From contig NZ_BMYR01000001.1 in assembly GCF_014652375.1 (NCBI RefSeq), positions 172,292 through 236,291 on the forward strand: 64,000 bases of DNA. Reading direction: 5' to 3'. The notes under the pieces are model-generated. The model saw only the letters and a list, made by a program, of their open reading frames with translations, was not told the DNA's origin and made no database searches. How positions within the stretch are numbered: the first letter of the stretch is position 1; each line of letters starts with the position of its first letter. The DNA is from Alishewanella tabrizica. Its GTDB lineage: Bacteria > Pseudomonadota > Gammaproteobacteria > Enterobacterales > Alteromonadaceae. The position numbers were made by a program, and so were the translations under genes. This document shows, piece by piece, positions 19,135-27,284 of the stretch.

Positions 19135-19692
19135 ATGCAAGGATTTCAAAATCATTTTCTTATTGCCATGCCAGCTTTAGATGATCCTATGTTTAAACGT
19201 AGTGTCACCTATGTTTGCGAACACAATGCTGATGGCGCGATGGGGATAGTGGTAAATCATCCATTAAATGTCAAAGTGGCTGATTTACTCGAACAACTTG
19301 AAATTGCTTATGATGCCAAGAGTCCAGTCGCGGGAAGAAATGTCTGTGCGGGTGGCCCAGTACAGAGCGATCGGGGTTTTGTGCTACATACCGCTAAAGC
19401 CGGTTACCACAGCAGTATGGATTTAGAAAATGGTTTAATGGTCACTACCTCTAAAGATATTCTGATTGATCTGACCACCGACCGCGCCCCAGATAAGTTT
19501 ATTTTGGCTTTAGGTTATGCTGGCTGGACCGCAGGACAACTGGAACAAGAAATTATTGATAACAGCTGGCTTGTGATCCCTGCCGAGAACCATATTATTT
19601 TTGATCTTACTCATGCCGAGAAATGGCAATCCGCCACCGCTACTATTGGAATAAAACCCTGGCAATTAACTAACGAGGCTGGCCACGCGTAA
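19135..19692 (+). CDS. yqgE: YqgE/AlgH family protein (UPF0301)
   Basis: A 185-residue protein beginning [20 protein letters not shown]. It carries the family segments [23 protein letters not shown] and [17 protein letters not shown], and a C-terminal helix-rich tail. Homologues are known as AlgH in Pseudomonas; the molecular function is unclear. GCGGAGG lies before the ATG. Its TAA stop overlaps the ATG of ruvX by one base, as commonly seen for this pair. Confidence 0.93.
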   Translation: MQGFQNHFLIAMPALDDPMFKRSVTYVCEHNADGAMGIVVNHPLNVKVADLLEQLEIAYDAKSPVAGRNVCAGGPVQSDRGFVLHTAKAGYHSSMDLENGLMVTTSKDILIDLTTDRAPDKFILALGYAGWTAGQLEQEIIDNSWLVIPAENHIIFDLTHAEKWQSATATIGIKPWQLTNEAGHA

Positions 19693-20111
19693 TGCAACAT
19701 CGTACCATTTTAAGTTTTGATTATGGCACCAAAAGTATTGGGGTAGCCGTTGGCTCGGAGTTAACCGGCAGCGCTACCCTCTTACCCGCTTTGAAAGCCC
19801 GCGATGGCATTCCCGAATGGGAACAAATAGAACGGCTGATTAAAGAATGGCAACCGCAATTGCTGTTAATAGGCTTACCACTGAATATGGATGGCAGCGA
19901 ACAAGAATTTACGGTGCGTACCCGTAAATTTGCTAACCGTTTACATGGTCGCTTTGGCCTACCAGTAACCTTACATGATGAACGCTTGTCGACTGCAGAT
20001 GCCCGCAGCCGCTTGTTTGCTGAAGGCGGCTATCGCAACTTAAGCAAAGATAAAGTCGATAGCCTATCAGCACAAATTATCTTTGAGGGCTGGTATGAAC
20101 AACGCAGCTAA
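19692..20111 (+). CDS. ruvX: RuvX/YqgF putative Holliday junction resolvase
   Basis: A 139-residue RNase H-fold nuclease of the YqgF family, implicated in 16S rRNA 5' end processing or Holliday junction resolution. The catalytic first Asp is in [15 protein letters not shown], with [34 protein letters not shown] and [15 protein letters not shown] completing the pattern. The start overlaps the yqgE stop. Confidence 0.93.
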   Translation: MQHRTILSFDYGTKSIGVAVGSELTGSATLLPALKARDGIPEWEQIERLIKEWQPQLLLIGLPLNMDGSEQEFTVRTRKFANRLHGRFGLPVTLHDERLSTADARSRLFAEGGYRNLSKDKVDSLSAQIIFEGWYEQRS

Positions 20112-20388
20112 GCCCACCATCGAATTAGGCTATTATCAACATTATAAAGGCCGCTATTATCAGGTAACGGCCTTGGCACAACACAGCGAAACCTTGGAAT
20201 GGTTGGTTATTTACCGCGCGTTGTATGGTGATTATGGTTTATGGGCCCGTCCAGCAGGCATGTTTTCGGAAAATGTACTGATTGCAGGTGAAGAGATCCC
20301 GCGTTTTCAATTTTTAAGCGCGGCATTACCCGCAGAACTGGATGACAAAGCGTCAGAATTGCCCAGTGATGCAACTGGGCAAATGTAA
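20095..20388 (+). CDS. DUF1653 domain protein
   Basis: A 97-residue cytoplasmic protein. The ATG at 20095 lies inside the ruvX gene and is preceded by GAGGG, so translation is probably coupled; a TTG four codons earlier is less likely. The core [25 protein letters not shown] ... [18 protein letters not shown] is the DUF1653 domain (a small SH3-like fold of unknown function). The last codons form a 9-bp hairpin (20359-20382). Confidence 0.88.
   Translation: MNNAAKPTIELGYYQHYKGRYYQVTALAQHSETLEWLVIYRALYGDYGLWARPAGMFSENVLIAGEEIPRFQFLSAALPAELDDKASELPSDATGQM
20359..20382. other. 9-bp stem-loop inside the DUF1653 3' end
   Basis: TTGCCCAGT and ACTGGGCAA pair perfectly around GATGCA. It covers the last codons of the DUF1653 gene, and the convergent SPOUT gene ends just beyond. 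There is no T-run, so a termination or mRNA-stability role is only a guess. Confidence 0.45.
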
Positions 20389-20412
20389 TAAGGCAAACGG
20401 CTGTGTCGTGCG

Positions 20413-21303
20413 CTAGCCCTGACGTTGGCGATACCATTCGCCCAAAATTAAGCTCGCTGCGACACTCACATTCAGTGATTCTACGTTGCCCGTCCCCGGA
20501 ATTTGTAACGCTATATCAGCGGCCTTAGCCACGTTTTTAGACACCCCAAACATTTCTTCTCCAAATACAATCACCACTTTCTCTGGTAAAGCCGTTTGGT
20601 ACAAAGACGTTCCGCCATGACTAGAGGTGGTTACCAACGAATAGCCGGCCTCTTTACATAAACGCAGCGCCAATGGCATATCATCACACTTTAAGGCTTC
20701 AACAAATTCCCCCCCGCCCTCAGCCGTGCGCAGCGAGGCTCCTGAGTGCAATAACTGTGGCTCACGCATAATCACGCCGGTTACACCAAAATGAGCGCAC
20801 GTACGGGCAATCGCGCCCAAGTTATGTGGATTCGACACCCCATCTAAGGCCAATAAACAATCACGTTTACGGCTTTTTTGGCTTAAATAATGGGCAAGCG
20901 TAATAAGGGGTTTGCGTTTAACAAGGAGTACAATGCCACCGTGATGTTGACTGGCGGCCACTTTCTCAAGCTCTGCCTCGTCAACAATATGATAGGCTTT
21001 TTTAGCCACAGCCAAATGCTTCATCACATCGGCAAATTTTGGTGCTATCTTTTCAGAGACATAAAGCCGCACTATGGCGTCCGGTCTTTGCGTAAACAGC
21101 ACTCGACAGGCATTTTCACCGTAAACTTTGCCTTCGTCATCATGTATCGATTTTACTTGTTTTGTCGCACCTTCTCGGCCAGATGATTTTTTTGCTGCTA
21201 CCGCGTTACGGTTGCCTTGTGGCGAAGCATTTTTTTCCGTTTTTGACCACGGTTTAATTAACGTGTTAGCACCCTGGCTGGGTTTGCTGCGGTGTTGCGA
21301 CAT
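20413..21303 (-). CDS. TrmH/SpoU family RNA methyltransferase (YfiF-like)
   Basis: A 296-residue protein. The first 55 or so residues are polar and probably disordered. A SpoU substrate-binding domain follows (KVYGENACRVLFTQRPDAIV), then a SPOUT methylase domain with LALDGVSNPHNLGAIARTCA, VIVFGEEMFGVS and IPGTGNVESLNVSVAASL. These are the three conserved SpoU motifs, so 2'-O-ribose methylation is likely. The extended tail and order resemble E. coli YfiF more than RlmB. The RNA target is not readable. AGGAAACC lies before the ATG. Confidence 0.87.
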   Translation of the reverse strand: MSQHRSKPSQGANTLIKPWSKTEKNASPQGNRNAVAAKKSSGREGATKQVKSIHDDEGKVYGENACRVLFTQRPDAIVRLYVSEKIAPKFADVMKHLAVAKKAYHIVDEAELEKVAASQHHGGIVLLVKRKPLITLAHYLSQKSRKRDCLLALDGVSNPHNLGAIARTCAHFGVTGVIMREPQLLHSGASLRTAEGGGEFVEALKCDDMPLALRLCKEAGYSLVTTSSHGGTSLYQTALPEKVVIVFGEEMFGVSKNVAKAADIALQIPGTGNVESLNVSVAASLILGEWYRQRQG

Positions 21304-21544
21304 GAGGTTTCCTATAAATAGCTGACAACGACAATCGAGTTAGACAGAATTTTAGCAGCATGCGTGCCACAATACTTGTATTTTCCAGGGTGAATAAGCA
21401 CACCTAGACGGTTTTACAATCAATAATCCACACAACAGAGAAGAGCCAAGCACTTAAAGTGCTAAAAAGTAAATGCGGCATTAACAAAATAATGCGCCTT
21501 ATGGTGAAAAGAATTAAGTGATCGGATGGGTTAGCGGTTACCAA

Positions 21545-21570
21545 ACAGCAGGAACATCAAATCCTGCTGT
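21545..21570 (-). terminator. probable terminator after the metzincin gene
   Basis: ACAGCAGGA and TCCTGCTGT form a perfect 9-bp stem around 8 bases, 17 bases beyond the stop of the metalloprotease gene. Only a short T stretch follows on the minus strand. The rest of the spacer 21304-21586 shows nothing recognisable. Confidence 0.6.
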
Positions 21571-21586
21571 CTGGTAAAGATATAGC

Positions 21587-24124
21587 TTACGCTTGTAACG
21601 CTTTACTGATCATCAGATCAATCAGCGCTTTTTGAGCTTTCGCAGCATCATCCGCGCCGCGTGGCAGTTTGCTACCTTGAATCGTGTTCAATTGTAACAA
21701 GGCCGCTGCTTTGGCTAAATTATCGTACTCACTGGCTTTCTCTAAACCGGCAATACCGATCAAGCGTTTGACATACTCGACCTGTAAATTATGGCTTTGT
21801 GAGCTGGCATTACGGCTATCGACAAAGATACTGTCGGTTAAATCCTTCATAAAGCTGGTTAGGCTGTATTGGTTGCCATACAGCGCTGAATCAGAAATAC
21901 GCTGTAAAACCGCTTTGTGTAATAACTGATTTAAGACCGATTGCTGCATGCTTAAAATCATCTCATGCGCTTTCGGATCCAGATTACGGCCATAGTGGCT
22001 AAACCCCCGGCGCTGTGGCAACAATTTGTTGTACAGTGGCTGCATACTCTGCAACACATCGGGCGCAAACACCTTGTCAGTTAACAGTTTCATGGCCGCT
22101 TTTTGCTGTGCTAACGGTACCGGTGTCAGCGGTTTGCGATCTGTTGGCGCACCCACTACATCACGCTCAACATAAACACCGCCAATTTGCCGTGATACCA
22201 CATCCGCTTGGCTACGATATTGACCAAATAAAATATTGGCCGATGTTAATAAACGCTGATATGACTGACCATCGGTTAAGGCTGTATTGCTTAGCTGTCC
22301 AAATAACTGCTCAATAAGTTGCAGACGATCAGCCGCATAAGCCACCGGATCGGATGACATATCGCCAATCATCACACGTGGATCTATGTGTCGGCCAGGC
22401 GAGCGCATATCATCGGCATCATTACCAAATGCCAGAGCAGGTTCTACTGAACGCGCTAAAATAGTCTCTAAACGCGCTTGTTCTGCCGCAGGATCGGCAA
22501 GCGCAGGACTGTATCCAAACGTGATTGCCCAATCATCATAAGGCCCTGGCTTGGTTTGAAAAATATCGCCTTGCGCTTTACCTACAGGCGCAATATTGGC
22601 TGGCGTATAGTCCATGACCGATCCGGTAAGAATACCCTGTGTTTTGGTTTTATCATGCACCTCTTGTGCATTCCATAAATTAGACGCACGCATATTGTGG
22701 TTTAAACCCAACGTATGCCCAACTTCATGCAACACCAGCTCCATTAAACCTTGGCGTAAAATTTCGTTATTATCAATCCCCATACCCGTGCCAAGTGCAC
22801 CCGCAAAGATAAGGCTTTGTTGTAATTGATGCCCTGCCGAACACAGTACGCCATTGGCATGCACATGCCCCTGAGTTTCAGCTAAAACGTTAGATGCGCC
22901 ATCGGTATACAGCTGATCAAAAATCCAACGGTTCTTCATAAAAACGTATTCGAGCATAATATCGGCACCCAAAATTTCGCCTGTCAGCGGATTGGCCAGC
23001 GACGGGCCATAACCACCAAACGGAGGGGTGGGTGAAGAAGTCCAACGTAACACATTGTAATTGATGTCGCCCGCGTCCCAATCGGCATCATCGGGTTGAA
23101 TACGTACTTCAATGGCATTTTTAAAACCGGCTTTTTCGAAGGCACTGTTCCACGCCAGCACCCCCGCCGCCACGGTGTCTCGCCATTCAACCGGTGTCGT
23201 GTTCTCTATCCACCAAACAATCGGTTTTACCGGCTCAGATATGGCGGCAGAGGGATCTTTTTTCTGTAAATCCCAACGATGGATCACATCGCGAAACGGT
23301 GCCCAATCAGCGGAGGTCATATCATCCACTTGGGTGGTAAAATACCCTACCCGAGCATCATCAAAACGCGGCTGGAAGTTATTCTCGGGCAAAGCAATAA
23401 AGGAGTGCTGGACTTTAATGGACACCGAGCGAGGATCACTTAGTGCATTACCCCCTCGAACGCCCGGATTGGCATCAGCAAACACATAATCTACCACCAC
23501 ATCTAAATTCTCAGGATAGGGGCGATGTTGCACAATGCGTGATTTCTTCTCGTCTAATTTTCCTAAATTAAACCGATTTTTTGCATTAGGATCATTTGGA
23601 TTCGCCCAGGGGGAAATCTTGTGTAAATCTTCGCTTAGCAGAAGTTTATCGGCCTTAAGTAACAGTTTATCTTGCTCTTGTTTTTCAATTTTAATGCTAG
23701 CCAGCACCGCTTCGCTGATATTGGCTTCTGCCGCCCGCGAGATGGCACTGTTTTCATCAAAGTAAAAACGCGGTGTTTTGCTAATTACATCGATTCGGTC
23801 AAAATAACGACGAAATTCAATCAGCTTTGTCTCTCGATAGGCACCCCGAAAATGCCCAGCTTCTGTTACACCATCAAGCGTTTGTGCAAAATACAAAAAG
23901 GGTTTATTTAATTGTGCTTCGGTGATCACGAGTAAGTTTTCACCGGTTTTTTCATCCAAGTAAATAGTGAACAAACCAGAAATTGCTTTTTTATTTGCAA
24001 TTAAACTGCTAAACGTTTGCTCTTTGGCTTTAGGCGTTGCGGCGGCGGTTTTTTCTTCAGCCATCAGCGGGAATGTTGTAGCTAGGGCGAGAGAAATCGC
24101 GAGTGTGACTAAGGTTTTTTTCAT
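21587..24124 (-). CDS. secreted zinc metalloprotease (metzincin, DUF5117/DUF4953 type)
   Basis: An 845-residue exported protein. ATG 24124 is chosen because it begins a clear signal peptide (MKKTLVTLAISLALATTFPL). The middle holds a complete metzincin zinc site HEVGHTLGLNH (about residues 466-476) and, further on, the Met-turn GSVMDYTP. The N-terminal half matches the DUF5117-type region preceding such sites, and the C-terminal part is helical. It is probably periplasmic or outer-membrane-facing. It lies 192 bases downstream of the motor-vWA gene set in the same direction, and could be cotranscribed with it or separate. The substrate is unknown. Confidence 0.87.
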   Translation of the reverse strand: MKKTLVTLAISLALATTFPLMAEEKTAAATPKAKEQTFSSLIANKKAISGLFTIYLDEKTGENLLVITEAQLNKPFLYFAQTLDGVTEAGHFRGAYRETKLIEFRRYFDRIDVISKTPRFYFDENSAISRAAEANISEAVLASIKIEKQEQDKLLLKADKLLLSEDLHKISPWANPNDPNAKNRFNLGKLDEKKSRIVQHRPYPENLDVVVDYVFADANPGVRGGNALSDPRSVSIKVQHSFIALPENNFQPRFDDARVGYFTTQVDDMTSADWAPFRDVIHRWDLQKKDPSAAISEPVKPIVWWIENTTPVEWRDTVAAGVLAWNSAFEKAGFKNAIEVRIQPDDADWDAGDINYNVLRWTSSPTPPFGGYGPSLANPLTGEILGADIMLEYVFMKNRWIFDQLYTDGASNVLAETQGHVHANGVLCSAGHQLQQSLIFAGALGTGMGIDNNEILRQGLMELVLHEVGHTLGLNHNMRASNLWNAQEVHDKTKTQGILTGSVMDYTPANIAPVGKAQGDIFQTKPGPYDDWAITFGYSPALADPAAEQARLETILARSVEPALAFGNDADDMRSPGRHIDPRVMIGDMSSDPVAYAADRLQLIEQLFGQLSNTALTDGQSYQRLLTSANILFGQYRSQADVVSRQIGGVYVERDVVGAPTDRKPLTPVPLAQQKAAMKLLTDKVFAPDVLQSMQPLYNKLLPQRRGFSHYGRNLDPKAHEMILSMQQSVLNQLLHKAVLQRISDSALYGNQYSLTSFMKDLTDSIFVDSRNASSQSHNLQVEYVKRLIGIAGLEKASEYDNLAKAAALLQLNTIQGSKLPRGADDAAKAQKALIDLMISKALQA

Positions 24125-24316
24125 CGTTGTACTCTTATTCTTATTGATAGGCGGTGTTGGACACAAGGTGTTGTTCGCGCAGGCTTTACCCTGACGCAGG
24201 CAGAGCATTGGCATGTGTAAAGTCGCTGTCTGCTGAGATGGCGTCAAGCCTAATCAGACAAAGTTGCAGCTATTTACGACTAATTCACATACAGGCACCC
24301 GCCGTGAAATTCGGGC

Positions 24317-25270
24317 TTAAAACGCTAAACCGACAAAGGCACCACGATTGCGTTTTGAAACGGCTTGCATAAAGGCCGCAAACTGCGCTGCATCACCACC
24401 ATTCGGGCGATAAAAACCAATACCATGGATCCGAAACCGCGGCTGTCCTTTGGGATCAGTATTTTGTTGGGTGATGTCGGTGACAATACGATCCAAATCG
24501 GCGTGGCGATAATCGTCACCAAAGACATACAAACTCACCTTACCTCGGGTTTTACTGTACAAATCCAGCGCTCTTAAAATGCCAACCTCGGGGGCGCTAC
24601 CACCGCCCGTAAAACGCTTCATACGATCCATGGCGCGTTGGCGCATTGTGTTAGAGTCGGTTAACCATTGCCCCTCTTGGCCAGGGTATAAAAAACTACC
24701 ATCAGCGGCCATGATCTGAAACCCTTTCATTTGCGGATGATTAGTGAGAATGTCGTTCACGACCGAGATGACCTGACTCCATTTTGCCCCCGACACCATT
24801 GAGCCCGAATTATCAATGACAAACACCACATACTCAGCATCGGTTGGGATGCCTCCGACCTCGGCACTGGGTTTATCCGTTGACGTGGGAACGTTTAACA
24901 TGGCGGTAGCTTGCCGGAGTTCATTGCGCAATGTACTGGCCTGATCCTGCAATTGTTGTAAAGTTTGCTGCGCGCGGGGAACAGAAGATTCTAACGCCTT
25001 TAACTGTTCGGTAACCGAGGCTGAGCGGGCTTGTGCATTCGCCAGCGCTTGCTGCTTATCCGATAAGGCCCCTTTTAATAATTCAACATTCAGCTGCGCA
25101 GCCAGCACCTCATCAACGAGGACACTGAGATTATTTGGCCCAGCTTGGGTATCTGTTTCGCCATTTTTTGCCAGTAACACTAATAGCACCACCGCCCCAA
25201 AGGCACAGGAAATGATGTCTAAAAAGGCCAGATTAAAAATCTCTATCGGAGCACGTTTGATGCGTCGCAT
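24317..25270 (-). CDS. membrane-anchored vWA protein with ExbD/MotB-like helix (second copy)
   Basis: A 317-residue protein. The ATG at 25270 has GGGGAG 8 bases upstream and shares a base with the TAA of the preceding vWA gene; a GTG three codons upstream is an alternative. A basic N-tail is followed by one membrane helix, FNLAFLDIISCAFGAVVLLV, with Asp18 at the position of the proton-binding Asp of ExbD/MotB. Residues about 40-120 are coiled coil. A von Willebrand A domain follows (VVFVIDNSGSM, a full D-x-S-x-S MIDAS, then FTGGGSAPEVGI and YVFGDDY). It probably faces the periplasm and partners the MotA-like protein. Confidence 0.82.
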   Translation of the reverse strand: MRRIKRAPIEIFNLAFLDIISCAFGAVVLLVLLAKNGETDTQAGPNNLSVLVDEVLAAQLNVELLKGALSDKQQALANAQARSASVTEQLKALESSVPRAQQTLQQLQDQASTLRNELRQATAMLNVPTSTDKPSAEVGGIPTDAEYVVFVIDNSGSMVSGAKWSQVISVVNDILTNHPQMKGFQIMAADGSFLYPGQEGQWLTDSNTMRQRAMDRMKRFTGGGSAPEVGILRALDLYSKTRGKVSLYVFGDDYRHADLDRIVTDITQQNTDPKGQPRFRIHGIGFYRPNGGDAAQFAAFMQAVSKRNRGAFVGLAF

Positions 25271-26328
25271 TAAGGCCACTCCCCAGCAGGCGCTAAAAAG
25301 GTACCACCGGTGACTTGCGTCCAGCTCCAGTACATGGACGAGGCATAAGGATCGCCTTCAAGTGGCAGCAAAATTACATGAACCCGAAAACCTTGTCCGG
25401 CGCGCTTCACTGTTTCAATCAGTAATTCTTGGCGACACTGCGAAGAAATGGTTTTTTTACTGGTTAAAACACCACGACAACGCGCCCCCAAGCCATCGCC
25501 CAAGGTGGGCAAACCATCTGTAATGATATACACATCAGTGACATTAGGATGCACTTCACGGAGTTTTTGTAAACCCACTTGCAAATTAGTGCCACCCTGA
25601 GGAACCAACTTTCCAACATCTCTGACCATTGCACGCATCGAGTCTGTGACCTTAGGCGAACTCGCTGGCCGATTACCTAATACGATGGCATCCTCTGAAA
25701 AAGCAACCAGTGTGATGTTAGACTCCTGCGGTGCACGCGCCAGCAGCCATTGGGCAGTTCGCCGCGTGCGTTGCCATTTAGGCTGTGACACTTTTTGCGC
25801 ATCTGACAACGCCATAAAACGCAAAATATCGAGTAAATTCTCGCCCATCATCGAGGCTGATTTATCTAATAAAATGCCAATTTCACGTCCTTCCACCTTC
25901 AGTCCCGTAAGATAGCGCTGCTGACCACTGCCGCTTAACTGAATATTCGCATCGGGTACCGGTTGTTTAGCCAGCGCCGCAATTTGGTTTTCTAAATCGG
26001 CCACTACAGCAAGCTCCGTAGAGATTTGCTGCAATAACTTACTTTGGGTACTACTGGTATCGGCTTGTGAGCTGCGAGAATCTTGCTGGGTACTCGACTC
26101 TAACGCTATTTTATCATTTAGCTCATCAATCGCTTTTTGCAGTTGCTCACGCTGGTGTGCCGCCGCGTTTAATTCCTGTTGTAGCTTATTCGTTTCATCT
26201 GTCGGCTCGGGCTGAAACGCATGAAAATCTACCAAAATAAAAATGAGGATAATGGCCCCTAAACCACAAGCCATCACATCCAAAAAGGACATGTTAAATC
26301 CATCTTCGGGGCGCCGTCTTAGTCTCAT
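25270..26328 (-). CDS. membrane-anchored vWA protein with ExbD/MotB-like helix (first copy)
   Basis: A 352-residue protein with the same plan as its neighbour. The basic start MRLRRRPEDG leads into a helix containing FNMSFLDVMACGLGAIILIF, with Asp17 matching the stator Asp. A coiled-coil stretch (about residues 50-130) follows, then a vWA domain: REIGILLDKSASMMG (D-K-S-A-S MIDAS), VPQGGTNLQVGL (Thr ligand) and VYIITDGLPTLGDG (Asp ligand). All MIDAS ligands are present, so divalent-metal-dependent ligand binding is expected. It lies 34 bases after the MotA-like gene and overlaps the second vWA gene by one base. The N-terminal similarity to the next protein implies an old duplication. Confidence 0.83.
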   Translation of the reverse strand: MRLRRRPEDGFNMSFLDVMACGLGAIILIFILVDFHAFQPEPTDETNKLQQELNAAAHQREQLQKAIDELNDKIALESSTQQDSRSSQADTSSTQSKLLQQISTELAVVADLENQIAALAKQPVPDANIQLSGSGQQRYLTGLKVEGREIGILLDKSASMMGENLLDILRFMALSDAQKVSQPKWQRTRRTAQWLLARAPQESNITLVAFSEDAIVLGNRPASSPKVTDSMRAMVRDVGKLVPQGGTNLQVGLQKLREVHPNVTDVYIITDGLPTLGDGLGARCRGVLTSKKTISSQCRQELLIETVKRAGQGFRVHVILLPLEGDPYASSMYWSWTQVTGGTFLAPAGEWP

Positions 26329-26362
26329 CGTTGTGATCTCATAACCTTCGCTCAGTTATGTA

Positions 26363-27133
26363 TCAGTTGTGTAGGTGAGCAAGTAAATGCTTTTCACACG
26401 ATTGCTGCGTATTAAGTACCATCGTATCTTGACGGCTGGTCAGTAGATGCATAAAAAACATCAGGATCAACGAAATAAACAACGCCACTAAGGTTGAATT
26501 AAAAGCTACGCCCAACGAGGCTGTCATGCCAGCAATGTCGCCAGCCAAGGCTTGATCAGCCTGTGCCAAGGCCTGACCAATACCCCGAACAGTGCCCACA
26601 AAACCGATACTTGGAATGGCCCAAATAATATAGCGGATCATGTTATTGCCACTTTCTAACTGTGCCGCAACATTATCAACCGAGGAAGCAATAGCATCGG
26701 CTGCGTGTTGTACATTTTGGGTGTTTTTGAAACGACGGATACAGTTTATCCACGTCGCCATAGCAGGGTTTTCGCGATAACTAGAGGACTCTAAATCAGA
26801 CAATGCTTGCGCAACATCTAAAGGTTGGCTTTTGTCATACTCTTTTAAAAAATCACGGGTATAAAGTGTTTCTTCTTCCACTAAACGCCACAATTTATAG
26901 CCCATTAAAAATAAGCAGAAAAATAACAGCGAGAAACAAATCTGCTGTTCCATATCTTTTAAGATCACCCAAATCGAAAATAAGCTACTGCTGCCGGCTG
27001 CAGCGACAACCACACTGGCTGCAGGACGGATCAGCCCCTCGTAAACAAGGTGTACCACCGTAAAGCTTGCTAGCAGCACCAGCAAACTCGTCAGCAAATT
27101 GGGATTCATGGTAGCGCTAGTCGCTTTATTCAT
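26363..27133 (-). CDS. MotA/TolQ/ExbB-type channel protein of the vWA cluster
   Basis: A 256-residue membrane protein with four hydrophobic helices (about 12-32, 60-80, 168-188, 205-230). The last two carry the channel core MIRYIIWAIPSIGFVGTVRG and GMTASLGVAFNSTLVALFIS, the MotA/ExbB signature with a Thr/Ser-lined pore. A cytoplasmic segment of about 80 residues lies between helices 2 and 3, longer than in ExbB2 of this window. AGGA stands 7 bases before the ATG. The only ExbD/MotB-like partners nearby are the two vWA proteins immediately downstream. A proton- or sodium-driven role is inferred. Confidence 0.84.
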   Translation of the reverse strand: MNKATSATMNPNLLTSLLVLLASFTVVHLVYEGLIRPAASVVVAAAGSSSLFSIWVILKDMEQQICFSLLFFCLFLMGYKLWRLVEEETLYTRDFLKEYDKSQPLDVAQALSDLESSSYRENPAMATWINCIRRFKNTQNVQHAADAIASSVDNVAAQLESGNNMIRYIIWAIPSIGFVGTVRGIGQALAQADQALAGDIAGMTASLGVAFNSTLVALFISLILMFFMHLLTSRQDTMVLNTQQSCEKHLLAHLHN

Positions 27134-27148
27134 TGGCAGGTCCTACCG

Positions 27149-27259
27149 TTAAATACTAATGGGGAAATCTTGGGGAGCATCTAATGACACAAAGTAGGCG
27201 GTGGCTGAACCGGCTAGCGTTAATAACAGCACAGCCAGGAGTAGTTTTCGTTTTGACAT
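27149..27259 (-). CDS. 36-residue membrane or exported peptide in the vWA cluster
   Basis: A very short gene starting at ATG 27259 with AAGGAG 8 bases upstream, the best ribosome site of the whole cluster. The product begins MSKRKLLLAVLLLTLAG and ends in a polar tail PQDFPISI. It has a basic start, one hydrophobic helix and an ASATAY-like small-residue stretch, so it is either a single-pass membrane peptide or a cleaved signal with a 15-residue remainder. It lies 25 bases after the SUMF1/PEGA gene and 15 bases before the MotA-like gene, which supports a real, co-translated component. No family was recognised. Confidence 0.65.
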   Translation of the reverse strand: MSKRKLLLAVLLLTLAGSATAYFVSLDAPQDFPISI

Positions 27260-27284
27260 CGTTAAGGCTCCTTTAACAACAGTT

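Noticed and set aside
20890-21325. Plus-strand frames opposite the SPOUT methyltransferase gene
   Set aside because: The minus-strand gene has full family motifs and a ribosome site; the opposite frames show none.
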